The notes under the pieces are model-generated. The model was not told the DNA's origin. It was given only the letters and a program-made list of their open reading frames with translations, and searched no databases. This document shows positions 14,201 through 25,041 of a stretch of DNA of 64,000 nucleotides, piece by piece. The DNA lies in contig CM026554.1 of assembly GCA_015143295.1 (NCBI GenBank), positions 56,941,301 to 57,005,300 of the forward strand, given 5' to 3'. The stretch's first letter is position 1, and every line of letters starts with the position of its first letter. The stretch comes from Tetracentron sinense. Lineage: Eukaryota; Streptophyta; Magnoliopsida; Trochodendrales; Trochodendraceae. Both the position numbers and the translations under genes were made by a program.

Positions 14201-16542
14201 ACAAAATGGTAGACTTTTAATGGCCCCCCCGTGGAGATTGATTTTGACATCTTGGCCATACGAATGGCCACAACAATGGCAGAATTGATACGAGGTTGGC
14301 TTGCCATCTTGGGAGGGATAGTGTTGCGGCACTTAGCACAAGTGCGTTTCCCCTGCCCAGTCCATTTCTGGAAGCACTTTAGGCAGAAATTGTGGCCGCA
14401 AGGTGTCTGAAACACGCAAAATAAAATATCATCACCTTATAACAAGCAATAATGGATGACTCAGTTAAACCAAGAGGCAGACTCACGCAGCGAGGTGAGA
14501 GCATACTCCATAAAATATTCAGATGTTCAAGACCACTCATAAGTGACTAATTCCATGCAACTTTCAATGGGATATAGATATTTTGTTAAATTTCAGTGGT
14601 GTTTTAGTCAGACTACAACAAATATGAAAAGAGAAAAAAACGAATCAGAGTGAAAACAAATAAATAAAGAAAAGGTTAAGCAATTCGTTCGTTGAATGTG
14701 CAAAACCCAGACGAGTGTGGGAAGTCAAAACAACCATGTATCTCGTTCATTTACGGGGTTAACCTTGTAAATGACCAAAATGTCCAAGTAAAAAGCAGAC
14801 ACCAATATTTTAATGTAATTTGACCTTAAAAAGGGAAGACGCAAGCAAATGAGAAATTGGAAACTGCCATGAAAGCACGAAAGCAGGTGAATAGAGGCTA
14901 AAGCTCCATGAAATTCAAAAGACTGCAGCTAAAATAAAAATTAAAAAATAGAAAAGAAAAGATAAACGGCATTCCATCAAAGTCGAAGAGAATATTTAAC
15001 TCGAAAGATTATAAATATATCAATCAGGTATTAAATACGATTAGAATTGATTAAAACAGACTTGCTTTAACTTGGGGCCCATTACGTAATTTAATAGATA
15101 AGAACAGAGTAAATTCCATATAAAAAAAGAGACCGTCTATGGGTACTTCCAAATATACTCCCTAATCTTAACCGTTTATAGCCAACCACTAAAGGTCAGG
15201 ATTTCAATTGGCTTATTTTGTCTTTTCTATTGCCACATCACCAGGAATCCTAACCATTTAATAATTGAGATAAAGGGTTAGGATTTGGGAATATATATGG
15301 GAGTATACTTTAGGATTATCTATAGATAAATTCATAAAAAAATGTAAATAAAAAGTTATAACTAAAATAAATTCGGATAATTAGGCATCACTTTCTTTCG
15401 AGACTCAATCTCTTTTTGATTGGAGGGGAGTCTTAAGTAGAAAACTCATGTCCTTCTTTTAATGAAAGACAGTAAGACATGTCTTCTCCCTAGATTGATA
15501 GAAAGAGATGCCCTCCGCTTCCTGAACCGTACGCATAGACGGAAAATATACAGAGAGCGGATAAAGTCCGTCAAAAATGGAGTAGCATTTGCAGCGGAAA
15601 ATCCAGAGTTGAGGGGGACATAAACCACGCTGGTTTTGAGAATGAAGCATTCGTGATTTGGAGATTTATAGAAAGCTGGGTGGGTGATCAGAATGTGAGA
15701 AAGAAACACACACTATACTCTCAATACCAGAAGACTGGAAACGAAAAACGTTGCAGGACTTCAAAATCTCGAACTCAAATACTCGAATATAACTTCAATC
15801 GAATTGAATTAGTCCACAAATCTCAGAATCAAATTTCCTATTGAATAGAATTGGGTGTGTAATAAACAACACTACATGGAATCAGAGAGGTCGAAAAATC
15901 TTCCATCCAGAGCTTGAAATTTAGAAATGGAACAAACAAAGAACCAATCGTACTAGAAACGAAATTTAGAAGTCATCGGAAAAAGGCTTTCATCAAATAA
16001 CAGCAAATTCCGTCATATCCACGAAATCGAGACATCTTAAACCAAGAAGCAAGAAAAAAAAATCTTACAGTAACAGGTCTCTCCGGCAACTGCATACAAA
16101 ACGAGCAGTTCAAGTTCCCATCAAGAAGATCGAGAACATCGCTCTTTTCATTCATCTTCTCCTTCTTCTTCTTGTCGAGATCCGGCGATCGAACGCCCCT
16201 GCTCATTAGTTCCTGCCGTTTCTTCGCCTTCTCCTGTTCCGTGAGTGATTGGTCCGCTTCGATCGCCCGAATTGCAGTGATAAGGTCGCCGGAGTTTTCA
16301 GAGCCGCTGGATATAATAGATTTCCCGACGATCGGCGCCGGATTGTATCCGGTAGCCGGTGAGCAGTCCGGGCATTCCCATTCAAGAGTAGAGGCTAGGG
16401 TTTGCGGACGAACAGACAGGCAGCTAACGTGCCAGGGGGTGACGCAGGTTTTGCAGGTGAGCGTCTCTTCGTCGGACGGCTTTTTCTTACATAGCATGCA
16501 AATTCCGTCTCCGTCGCAGGGGAGTTGACTATCATGCGCCAT
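2279..16542 (-). CDS. VIM: VIM/ORTHRUS E3 ubiquitin ligase (PHD-RING-SRA-RING), UHRF1-like
   Basis: Nine exons on the minus strand: 16542-16069, 14406-13874, 12939-12814, 11416-11317, 11229-11168, 11068-10966, 10430-10286, 9874-9657 and 3118-2279. They sum to 2601 nt, or 866 residues. Domains in order: PHD finger (residues about 13-60, CMLCKKK to WECPDC); RING 1 split by intron 1 ([13 protein letters not shown] then [12 protein letters not shown] to CAKC); SRA/YDG domain (about 250-430, containing [17 protein letters not shown] and [13 protein letters not shown]); RING 2 (about 518-575, CLICGKVM to CPTC); then a long tail. Known family members bind hemimethylated DNA through SRA and ubiquitylate histone H3 to maintain CG methylation in the nucleus. 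The start ATG precedes the PHD, as in the family. Family proteins are about 620-650 residues, so the excess here is the repeated tail encoded by exon 9. Intron 8 (6.5 kb) contains a copia element. The reading frame looks intact. The paralogue number cannot be told. Confidence 0.93.
2411..2992 (-). repeat. Imperfect protein repeats in the VIM C-terminal tail
   Basis: Within exon 9, residues about 630-823 contain four degenerate units of roughly 35-65 residues. Each unit has a GDTEV-type start, a GGHKDLQ-type middle and, in three of four, a [17 protein letters not shown]-type basic end (YKRKK or YKGNK). The basic blocks look like nuclear localisation or DNA-contact sequences; that role is inference. 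The DNA repeats are visible as recurring TTTCCTCTTGTAAGTCC-like words on the plus strand. Confidence 0.8.
3588..3827 (+). repeat. 5' LTR of the copia element
   Basis: About 240 bp, matching 9310-9555. It contains a TATAAATA promoter-like box at 3710-3717. The end reads CCAACT and not the usual CA, followed directly by the primer-binding site. Confidence 0.9.
4500..9302 (+). pseudogene. Decayed copia gag-pol
   Basis: Fragments in several frames show the copia polyprotein. They include a gag zinc-knuckle remnant ([12 protein letters not shown], about 5335-5372), protease ([11 protein letters not shown], 5636-5668), integrase core ([10 protein letters not shown], about 6519), RT ([12 protein letters not shown] about 7947; [16 protein letters not shown] about 8090; VYIDGIVV about 8341) and RNase H ([14 protein letters not shown] about 9064; [15 protein letters not shown]). 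The protease catalytic Asp codon is AAT (Asn) at 5645-5647, and the second Asp of the RT YVDD box is Gly (8353-8355). Stop codons and frameshifts separate the pieces. It cannot code for an active polyprotein. Confidence 0.9.
7257..7714. mobile_element. hAT-type MITE inserted in the copia pol region
   Basis: A 458-bp insertion separates copia integrase from RT. Its ends are inverted: left CATAGTTTGAAAACTCGG, and right, reverse-complemented, CATAGTTTAAAAACCCG. It is flanked by a perfect 8-bp duplication CTTCTTTG (7249-7256 and 7715-7722), the hAT hallmark. Both subterminal regions are packed with ACTCG/CGAGT words. It carries no coding sequence. Confidence 0.9.
9310..9555 (+). repeat. 3' LTR of the copia element
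   Basis: It begins TGTTGAATAAGG right after a purine tract, and matches 3588-3827 with many substitutions and small indels, which suggests an old insertion. Confidence 0.9.
10631..10992. repeat. Tandem duplication covering the VIM exon 6 / intron 6 junction
   Basis: Two copies of about 171 bp, offset by about 190 bp (10631-10802 and 10822-10992), share GGATTTAG, GGCATAATCCTCC and TAGTCCCAAGATGGGCTTTCC-type sequence. The upstream copy (in VIM orientation) holds the real end of exon 6 with its GTGAG donor. The downstream copy repeats about 20 nt of exon and an intact GTGAG donor inside intron 6. Confidence 0.8.
15135..15326. mobile_element. TIR MITE (same family as 63376-63570), VIM intron 1
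   Basis: The ends are inverted (GTCTATGGGTACTTCCAAAT and, reversed, TCTATAGATAATCCTAAAG), and the body shares CTAATCTTAACCGTTTATA and GCCACATCA with the copy in the transaldolase gene. No clear target duplication was found here. Confidence 0.75.
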
Positions 16543-17199
16543 CGGGGTGGAGGATACGCAGGGGTAGCGATGATGAAGACAATGAGGCTCGTTGTAGGGT
16601 CTTTATCTGCGGAGTGGTGCGATTTTAAAGGAGAGAGACAGAGTGAGAGAGAGGATGGGAGAGGGGCGGGGTTTTGAAAATATTTCGGGGGAGCTTTTGA
16701 AATTTCCATCGAAAAGAAAGGGCGTTTTACATGATTATCCCTCGAATGGAAAATAATCACCTCCTCAGACGGTGACACGGGGGGGCCTTTTCTTGCCATG
16801 TGTCCCCACTTACCATTAGGTTCACCTATCTTCCTTTGGTTTTTAGAAAAATATAATAAAATAAATTGAACCACGGATTAAGAAAAACTAACCTGAGTTC
16901 ATAGCCACTGCATTGCGAGAGCAAGATTGCTCCTCACCGTAGAGCGAACTATTGCTCCCCTCAAATTTGGCATTATTCTCTATCATTACTTTTAAGATGT
17001 TAACCAGTTTGTCCACTCGTGGGAACTAATAATATGATATCAAATTACCCTTCTAATAACGAAAGAGAGACTACATGTTGTTCTCATCTTCTTCGGCGTC
17101 TCCGGTGTGACAACTCTCAATCTTTCAAACTCTGACAAGAATCAAATGAAATGTCAATAATTTTTTTATATATATAAAATAAGGTGTTAAGTGAAGGAT

Positions 17200-18560
17200 A
17201 ATTATGTTCACATAAATTTTAGTATAGTCCTTGTACTTTTATTTGTAAAAGGTATATCTTTACCATTATAAAAGATAATTGACTGATAAAAATATTATTG
17301 ATTTTTGCATAATTATAGCATTGCTCGTAAGCTGATCTTCTATCTTTCTTTACTATTATAAAGATATATAATGGATTAGTTGAAAATGTTTATTAATTTT
17401 TTCGCAATGAAAAAATTACCTTTTCTTTTCTATATATACTATTATACACTATTAACAAATTATCTTTGGAGAATAGGGAATTTAAAAACGTTGATTAAGT
17501 TTGTCACTATTGACAAAATTACCCATACACTGACACTTATATTCTATACTATTATAATGACAATTAAAAAATTACCCTATCCACTCATGTCTTCTATATC
17601 TCTACTATCATAATTACTGTTAACAAAATTACCAAAAAATGGCCAATAAAAACATTTGAATTTTGTCATTTTTAACAAATTACATTTACACTTATCTTCT
17701 ATACTAGTGTAATATAATGATCAAATTGCTCTTCCATGCTAGTATTAATCACTATTGACAAAATTACTTATCTACTATTATAATGAGAATTATAAAATTA
17801 CCCTTACACTTATATTTTTTTTTATCTCTACTGTTATAATGAGAACGAGGCACTTATAAACGTTAATTTAACAAAATTGCCCTTACATTTATATATTTAC
17901 TAACATTAAAAAATTACTATTATAATAGTGATTCTAAGTTAAAAACGTAGATTGAATATTTTAAATAACAAAATTACCTTTTAACTTTAAAAAAATTATA
18001 TTAAAGATTTATGGATAATTTTATCTTTTAAAAAAATCTTATATCTACTTTGCACTTATCTTCTTCCGTACTTTCTCATGTCTCTTTCCCTCTCACACAC
18101 GTGCAGCACCTGGGTCTTGATAAGGTCACTTTTTCACTCTCTCTCCATTCTCTGTCTCTCACGTGCATTGTGGTTGCTATCCACCCGAGTAGGGCCAGTA
18201 AAACATTGATTGAATTTTGTCATTGTTGACAAAACTACTGTTACGCTTATTTTATCAACTATTATATTGAGAAGGACAAATTATCATCCCAGTTTTATCT
18301 TCTTTATCTCTACTATTACAATCATTACTGAGAAAATTACCCTTACACTTATATCTTCTATTACACACGTGCGTCAGGTTTGTCTCACTAGGGTCTATCT
18401 TCTCATCTATCCTTCATTCCCTCTATCCCGTGTGCATCACTACTTTTACATTTATATCTTATCTTACACACGTGCACCACGGGAATCTCACTATGATCTC
18501 TTTTCTCACACTCTCTCTCCTTCTTATCATCGCACATGCAAATTGATAAACGAATTGTAT
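17200..18560. repeat. Degenerate AT-rich tandem repeat region
   Basis: Words such as ACAAAATTACCCTTACAC, TATCTTCTATACTATTATAA and AATGAGAA recur every 80-130 bp in diverged form. The right part also has several CACACGTGC words. The order looks like a decayed satellite or a foldback cluster; I cannot define exact unit borders. Confidence 0.55.
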
Positions 18561-19307
18561 CATCCTACCCCTAGCGAATTGAGTTTTCTCCGGAACGACG
18601 AACTATGAACCGCGAACACGAATTCGAGTCAACATATCATGTAACATTGTGTAAGACTATATGTTCTTTTTACATAGTTGTTCTGATGAATTATGTTATA
18701 CAGGTGAGTTAAAAGTTCAAATATTATTTATGTGTTGTGAATAATGATTAAATTTATATAATATGAGTTAAGTAATTGAATGAGCTCACATGTTGAGACT
18801 CAGGAGTTTGGGTTTTGGGGAGTTAGAAGTTACTATTTGCTTTGGATTCACTCTATTTATTGCTCTACCATATAAGTAGTGACTCGATGCATATAACGAA
18901 ACATTTTGACATCGTTCATGGAGAACTATTATTCGTTCCACGGGAAGAATTGCATTTGATTTTGCTCATTTTTTAGGATGTTTCATAATATCTTTCTATT
19001 TCCTATAGGTTTTTCAAAGAAACAAAAATAAGGTCGTTCTAGCTGAACGACTAGGGAGTCAATGCAATAAAAAAACTATAATATCTTTACAAGGCCGCCT
19101 CTCCTCCAACACTCCTCCGAATATATCTTGGTCTTGATGACAACTCCTTGGCGACGATAAAGTACTTTCCTCTTCCTTTCTCTCTCACTACTTCCTCTCT
19201 CTCTTCATCTGTCCTTCTATAGCCTCTCAAATGAACCAGCCCCTCTCTTCCACAATTGAAGTTTTTTGCACCCTGGCTGAGGTAATAAATCTTGTTTGAT
19301 GGATGTA

Positions 19308-19759
19308 TGTATATACTACTATACTATAAAGAAATAAGATTTTCTCCCTTTGCTCTCCAAATTCTCATCCCTTTAATCCTATAAGTTCTATGTCAAAGAT
19401 GACACGTGGTTTTTTCTTTAATCTTCATCGTTCAAGTTTGGGACCCACTATCTCATCCTAAAAGCCTTCTCTATTTCCAATATTGTAAAGTTCTCTCTTA
19501 TCTCCAACTCTTGCAAGTAGGTTTGGGACCCACAATCTCATTATAGAGCCCTCTTTATCTCCACTATTGTAAAGTCCTCTCTTTTCTCAAACTCTTGGGT
19601 GTATTAATTTAAGTTTAATACTAAACGATTTATGATTTTCTATTGAATATTAATAAAATCAATTAATTAATACAAATAATAATGTCTATTAAATAAAATA
19701 AATAAATTTATTAAATATTCTTAAATCATTACTCGTGCATCGCACAGGATTTCTACTAG
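19308..19759 (+). mobile_element. Probable non-autonomous Helitron
   Basis: The 3' end has an imperfect hairpin CTCGTGCATCGCACAGG followed 10 nt later by CTAG and then T, as in plant Helitrons (hairpin plus CTRR, insertion between A and T). The 5' side reads ACTATACTATAAAG, like the usual Helitron start with a mutated TC. It contains a tandem TTTGGGACCCAC segment. There is no Rep/helicase coding, and the 5' border is uncertain. Confidence 0.5.
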
Positions 19760-20357
19760 TATATTTTAAAGATATTATTTTAATTTAGAATGTTTTTGAA
19801 ATGATTCTAAATTTTAAAGATATTATTTTAAGTAAATATTATGTCATCAACTCGGGTTATACAAGTATGTTGGGTTATATTATGTCTTATAGTGGGGAGC
19901 GATATCACTTACAAAGTAACAACGGGCATGACCGACATCATAATGGGAAGAAAGAGTTATTGAATTTTCAACACTCCTCACTACGGAATGTTATTGAGTG
20001 TTGCTTTGTTGTGTTAAAATCTTGATCCTCAATTTTGAACCTAATGTCATTTTATTCCTACGGAGACGTATTATTATTGTTGTATGCACTCTCCACAAAC
20101 TTTATAAAATAAAAAAATGCAAAGATATAAATATTTTATGGTTCATGATAATGAGAAGTTGATTATCAATGATAATGACAATACTAGTTATGTAGATACC
20201 TCAATAACTATAGAGATATGAACTTTACAAGGTCGATAGGAGATTAAACGCGTTAGAACAAATTTCAAATGTACCCGCAACACGTTATGGTGTTATGGGA
20301 GATTGATTTGTGTATTGTTTTTTTAAGAACTATATTTCTTTATTTTGTCATTCTTAT

Positions 20358-20515
20358 TAGGGGTGCACACAATTCGATTTGGTTCGATTCTGAGAATTTT
20401 TGGAACCGAACCGATGAACCTCGGTTCTAAAAAAAAACAACCCAGAACCGAACCGTAGAGCCTCGGTTTGGAAAAAAACCAAACCCAGGACCGAACCGTA
20501 GAGCCTCGGTTGGGA
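20358..20515. repeat. GGTTCGGTT-type repeat adjoining the GlyRS remnant
   Basis: It starts TAGGGGTGCACAC, a common end of plant hAT-like MITEs, and contains three diverged units of about 48 bp built on GAACCGAACCG and CCTCGGTT. No matching right end was found before the GlyRS exon at 20539, so the element seems truncated at that border. Confidence 0.55.
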
Positions 20516-21670
20516 AAGAAGGTTTATGTTTTTGGCAGCATCGATCTTGCAAATGAGATGGTCCACTATGCTGCAGACTGTTGGGATGCTGAGATTGAGT
20601 GCTCTTATGGCTGGTTTGAGTGTGTTGGTATCGCAGATAGATCTGCATATGACTTGCGTGCTCACACGGTAAGAGTTTAATTCACATTTTTGTGGAGACA
20701 TATTAGAATTTCCATAGCATTTATCCTCCCTAAGTCCAGATGTTACTCAAGACACATCTTCTCTAATTACCAATAAAAAAAAGTTCATCACACTTTGTTA
20801 TTTGCCTTCTGGAATTAACCTTGTCTCTGGTGGACTTCCTCTTAGCAATCTTCCATCTCCTATTTATTCCTGTTTTTTTTTCTCTTATTAATGAAAATGT
20901 GGTTGACGATACCGAGATTGGCAGTTTGTAAGGGAATTGGTCCTTTAGAAAGTAATTTTCATTTCAATTCGATATTCGGCTTTTGAACGGTGTACAAAGC
21001 ATGCAAATAAAAATGTTATACATATCAGCACCAGCATCAGCAATTTAGAAAAGAAGATGTTTATCTGTACAATGACAATGGTTAACTAAATGCCGACAAG
21101 AAGATTATGTGGTGCAGTGCAATATTTCTTTTGTGTGAAAAAATTGTAATGACAAAAAGATCAAAGAGAAAGGAAAAATATTTATATACCATATTACTCA
21201 TGGAGATTGATGTATTCCTCTATAACAGGATAAAAGTGGTGTTCCCCTCGTAGGGCACGAAAAATTCTCAGAACCTAGAGAAGTGGAGGTAATTCTCTCT
21301 GTCACTACTGATTAAAAAATAAAAATTCTCAGTGAAGTTGTCATTATTTACAAAGAACACAATTTTTATAATTTCAGAAACTGGTTATAGCCCCAGTGAA
21401 GAAGGATCTGGGCCTTGCATTCAAGGGTAACCAAAAGATGGTGGTTGAAGCTTTGGAGGAAAACTATGAATAGTTCCCTTGTTGGGCTATTACTTGTAGA
21501 AATTGTGATTGACCCTGCATCTCTTAATGTTTATTTGTTTGCAAGCAATGGGTGAAAAATAAGCTATATATGGAAATGAAAGCCACTTTGGAATCCAATG
21601 GAGAGGTGGAGTTCCATGTCTGCACTCTTGGAAAATTCGTCACCTTTAAGAAGAACATGGTGGTGATTTC

Positions 21671-22569
21671 TGTAACGGATAAAATTCGTAAAACCAACTC
21701 AGCGTTGAGGGACGAGCTCGTTTTTGTCGTTTTGTTCACGAAAGTGACACGTGGACACGAGTTGGGGTCACGTGCTTAAAATATAAGGGTCACACGTTGT
21801 CTGATGCACAACGATCCCGTTGTACGCATTACGACGTCTTTGTTCTCATGCAGAACAACGTTTCTGTTGTGGCTTTGACAACGTGCTCGTTGTCTAAAGC
21901 ACAACGTGAACGTTGTGCTCTTGACAACGTCGTTGTCGTTACGCAAACAACGAGTCTGTTATCTCACCGACAACGATGTCGTGCTGTATTTTAAGGCATC
22001 TACGCCGTAACCGAGCTTGAGTCAACAACGAGACCGACTCGTAGGAGGAAGTGATCAGGAGGCGATCCATAATTCCGACAGGCGTGCCGAACGCGCCGTT
22101 TCGTGCCGAAAGCACTGTCTTGGCATTTAATGCTGGTCACTTCTGCGTACCGTCCGATCCCGTCCGATTGGACTTATAGGAGGCTCTCACGTGTAATGCA
22201 ACCGGCGGCAGATATGTGTAAGATATTTGGCAATGAGTGCAAAGACACGTGGTATGGACACCTATGGCCATCCATGGTCATCGATGGCCATACCAACCCT
22301 TGCCCTATAAAAACCCCGTGATTTTTAGTGCACAGGACACTTGTTCATCAACCCAGATCCGAGATTAAGTGTTCAGTGCTTCCAGTGCCTTGCGTATTTT
22401 TCAGTGACTGTTCTTGTGTTTACTGTTCACCATCTTCTACCCCTACTGACTTTACCATCGGAGTACAGGTCAGGTGCCACACCCTCCGCTCCAACCTTCT
22501 ACCAGTAAACCAGAGCGTGGAAGGAGCTGCTGCTGACGCGTGTCCTTCCGGTATTTTTCCCCTCACAAA
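21671..22569 (+). repeat. 5' LTR of the Tat-type element
   Basis: 899 bp. U3 contains an array of ACAACG and CGTTGT words, often as ACAACG-N4-CGTTGT palindromes (21805-22030), then a short hairpin with repeated ATGGCCAT (about 22252-22296) just upstream of the TATA box. Confidence 0.95.
22306..22313 (+). promoter_or_regulatory. TATA box of the 5' LTR
   Basis: TATAAAAA precedes a GTGCACAGG region where transcription would start. The same box is at 33076-33083 in the 3' LTR, where it could read into the downstream GlyRS remnant. Confidence 0.75.
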
Positions 22570-22573
22570 ATTG

Positions 22574-22589
22574 GCGCCGTCTGTGGGAA
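22574..22589 (+). other. Primer-binding site of the Tat-type element
   Basis: TGGCGCCGTCTGTGGG lies 4 nt after the 5' LTR and matches primer sites common in plant Tat-like gypsy elements. Confidence 0.8.
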
Positions 22590-22608
22590 ATAATAAACGG
22601 ACCCCCCT

Positions 22609-24024
22609 TTGCTCTCTGTGATCATGGCTGATCAGTCAATAGTGTTTGGGCATGAGGATCAAACCCCTCACGCCACTTCTTTCATACCTTCTGTCGTGCA
22701 TATTCCTGGAGTCAGTCCTTCGTCTGGGCAACCAGAGAGGACCATGCCTCCCCCTGCTGAGCTCTCTGTTTCAGATCGCATCTTGGCGATGCTGCAAGTG
22801 CAGCAGTCTGCTCTGGATCAAATCACCAGGCAGCAGCAAGTGATGCAGGCAAGGCTGGAGGCATTCGAGCATAGCAGGCTCGAGGTGGATGATGTGCCAC
22901 TGCAGAGGCCTTCCTTGAGACGTCAGTTTGACTTCTCTTCTTCTCCTTCTGCCCCAGAGAACCGTGAAACCAGGTTTGTGCTTCTTCCTACTGAAGGGGA
23001 TGTAAGGCAGCCTCCAGTTCGGGCAGAGCAGAGTATTCCTTCTGATCATGTGGATTTCAGAGAAGGGGCAGGAAGAGAAGACCTGAGAGTGGGTACTGGA
23101 GGCGCAGACACCCAGAAGACTTGGGTAACAGCCAAGGAGGTGGAGGCTTTAATCGGTGCTCGTGTTAAGAGCATGAAGGGAGGGATTCCTGACTTTGCTC
23201 AGTCAGCAAAGGATAACGTTGAGAACTCTCCTTTCACGGATGCCATCAACCAGTCCTATACTTCTTTCAAGTTCATAACTCCGATCTTCCCCATGTACAC
23301 TGGAAAGACGGACCCGGAGGAGCATTTGTTTGACTTCAAGCACGCGATGGCTGTTCGCAACCCAGATGATGATCTGTATTGCAAGGCTTTCCCCAACAGC
23401 CTGTCTGGGGCAGCATCGAAGTGGTTTCGGAACTTGCCTCCTGGTTCCATCAGCAACTTCTCGGAGCTCAGGTCGGCCTTTATTGATCGCTTCATCATCA
23501 ATAAGAAGAAGAAGGCAGGTGCAGATACTCTCTTCTCTTTGAGGATGAAGCCGGCCGAATCCTTGAAGGACTTCATTTCGTGTTTCACCGATGAAGTCCA
23601 CAACATTGACAAGGTTGACGAAGCGAGCTGCATCGCTGCTTTCAAGAATGCTATCCCCAAGCATTCCGAGCTCTACAAGTCCTTAGCTCTTGACTATCCT
23701 GTCAAGATGGACGAGTTGATGGTACGTGCCACCAAGTACGGGAGGTACGAGGAGGACGTATCCGTCGTGTCAGTGCCGAAGCCCAGAGCGAGAGTGGTGG
23801 ATGTCGTGGAGAGGACACACCGATCATCGAAGAGGAAGGAGAAGAAGCAGAGGTACGAGTCTTCATCATCTGAGGGCTCGCCACCAAGGAAGCAGAGAGA
23901 GAGAGTTGTGTATGTGACCCAGCGGGATCAGCCGGATCGGCGCCCGCTGGAAAGAAATTTTAACCAACATCAGAGCAGGACGGAGAGGCGTCCTAATGAC
24001 CAGCAGGCGAGGCAGCAGTATTAG
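22609..24024 (+). CDS. gag: Gag (capsid part) of the Tat-type element
   Basis: 471 residues opening about 40 nt after the LTR. The capsid (retrotrans_gag) domain lies at residues about 215-330, with FPMYTGKTDPEEHLFDFK and SLSGAASKWFRNLPPGSI. Two upstream ATGs are out of frame or shorter; the chosen ATG follows CTCTGTGATC. The ORF ends at TAG (24022-24024) in a Q-rich stretch and continues in the same frame to the zinc knuckle, so the stop most simply reflects a CAG to TAG change. The product lacks the nucleocapsid motif. It would form the virus-like particle core in the cytoplasm. Confidence 0.9.
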   Translation: MLSVIMADQSIVFGHEDQTPHATSFIPSVVHIPGVSPSSGQPERTMPPPAELSVSDRILAMLQVQQSALDQITRQQQVMQARLEAFEHSRLEVDDVPLQRPSLRRQFDFSSSPSAPENRETRFVLLPTEGDVRQPPVRAEQSIPSDHVDFREGAGREDLRVGTGGADTQKTWVTAKEVEALIGARVKSMKGGIPDFAQSAKDNVENSPFTDAINQSYTSFKFITPIFPMYTGKTDPEEHLFDFKHAMAVRNPDDDLYCKAFPNSLSGAASKWFRNLPPGSISNFSELRSAFIDRFIINKKKKAGADTLFSLRMKPAESLKDFISCFTDEVHNIDKVDEASCIAAFKNAIPKHSELYKSLALDYPVKMDELMVRATKYGRYEEDVSVVSVPKPRARVVDVVERTHRSSKRKEKKQRYESSSSEGSPPRKQRERVVYVTQRDQPDRRPLERNFNQHQSRTERRPNDQQARQQY

Positions 24025-24033
24025 CCACGCCAA

Positions 24034-25041
24034 GTGCAGCCTCAAGTACAGCACGAGAGAGGCGTGCAGCCTAATGAGAGGCGATCTTTTACAGATCAAA
24101 CACCGCGCATCAATTTCACAGTCAGCCCGACGACCATCATGAGGTCAATGGAAGATCAGTCGTACTTTGAGTGGCCGGCGAGGGCGGTGCAGGATATTAC
24201 ATCGGGACCACGGGTGCATGAGTATTGTCACTATCACAAGTGCCGTGGTCATCTCACCAACCGATGTCGTATTCTGAGGGAATACTTGGAGAGGCTTGTT
24301 CAGGAGGGGTACTTGGGAGAGTATCTTGCTCCTGACAACGGCGGTGGGGAGCGTACCAGGGAGCCGGTGTCCCAATCTCGTGGAGGAGAACCCGTCAATA
24401 ATCCTAGTACCAGTGGAGGAGCTTCCTTGGGCACGATCAATGTCATTTTCCGCGTGCAAACGACGGAAACTGACGTGGAGAGGAACTTCAGGGCGAAGGC
24501 CAGGAAGCTGTCTCATGAGGCTGCAGTGTGCCAGGTGCAAGTGCCCAGCAGAAGCGTTGAGCAGGCACTCACCTTCACTGATCGTGATCTGGCAGGAGTG
24601 ATCCGACCTCACTATGATGCTCTTGTTCTCACCATGAGAATAGGAGACTTCGACATCAAGAGAGTGCTCGTGGATTCTGGGAGTGGAGCAGACATCTTGT
24701 ACCTTCATGCTTTCACTCAGATGAAGCTGGATCCTTCCGTCCTCATCCCTGCTCAGACTCCCTTGTACGGATTTGATGGCAGCTCGATGAAGCCTGTAGG
24801 TGACGTTGTCTTGCCCGTTGTGGCTGGACCCGTTGTACTTCAGACCAGGTTTTCCGTCCTGGACGCGCCCTCACCGTACAATGCCATCTTGGGTCGTTGG
24901 TGGACCCATGAGATGAAGGCTGTTCCGTCCTCGTTCTACCAGGTGTTGAAGTATCCAACGCAGGACGGGCCTCAGGAGATCCGAGGTGATCAGTTGGCAT
25001 CGCAGAAGTGCGATTTTCCTGCTTCCATTGTGCCCTCATAG
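24034..25041 (+). CDS. Gag nucleocapsid end and aspartic protease, same frame as gag
   Basis: 335 residues in the gag frame after the TAG at 24022. The single zinc knuckle CHYHKCRGHLTNRC (about 24226-24267) belongs to gag. The protease active site is DSGSGADILYL (about 24676), followed by the flap-like LYGFDGSS and the NAILGRWW motif. The ORF ends at TAG (25039-25041), followed by CAG TTA, and the same frame continues into RT. It has no ATG of its own in a likely initiation place, so expression would need readthrough or the ancestral undisrupted frame. Confidence 0.85.
   Translation: MQPQVQHERGVQPNERRSFTDQTPRINFTVSPTTIMRSMEDQSYFEWPARAVQDITSGPRVHEYCHYHKCRGHLTNRCRILREYLERLVQEGYLGEYLAPDNGGGERTREPVSQSRGGEPVNNPSTSGGASLGTINVIFRVQTTETDVERNFRAKARKLSHEAAVCQVQVPSRSVEQALTFTDRDLAGVIRPHYDALVLTMRIGDFDIKRVLVDSGSGADILYLHAFTQMKLDPSVLIPAQTPLYGFDGSSMKPVGDVVLPVVAGPVVLQTRFSVLDAPSPYNAILGRWWTHEMKAVPSSFYQVLKYPTQDGPQEIRGDQLASQKCDFPASIVPS

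Larger units (their letters stand above)
16543..20357. other. Intergenic, repeat-rich, no gene seen
   Basis: This is the region upstream of VIM. The first about 150 bp are pyrimidine/purine-rich (GAGAGA) and probably 5' UTR or core promoter. The rest is AT-rich with degenerate repeats (17200-18560) and a probable Helitron (19308-19759). The short ORFs here look random. Confidence 0.5.

Noticed and set aside
18210-18608. 132-codon ORF in the AT-rich spacer
   Set aside because: It is built from degenerate repeats, with no domain and no nearby promoter or splice support.
22771-24708. Long minus-strand ORFs opposite gag and protease
   Set aside because: They are mirror frames of a GC-balanced coding region, without domains or sensible starts.
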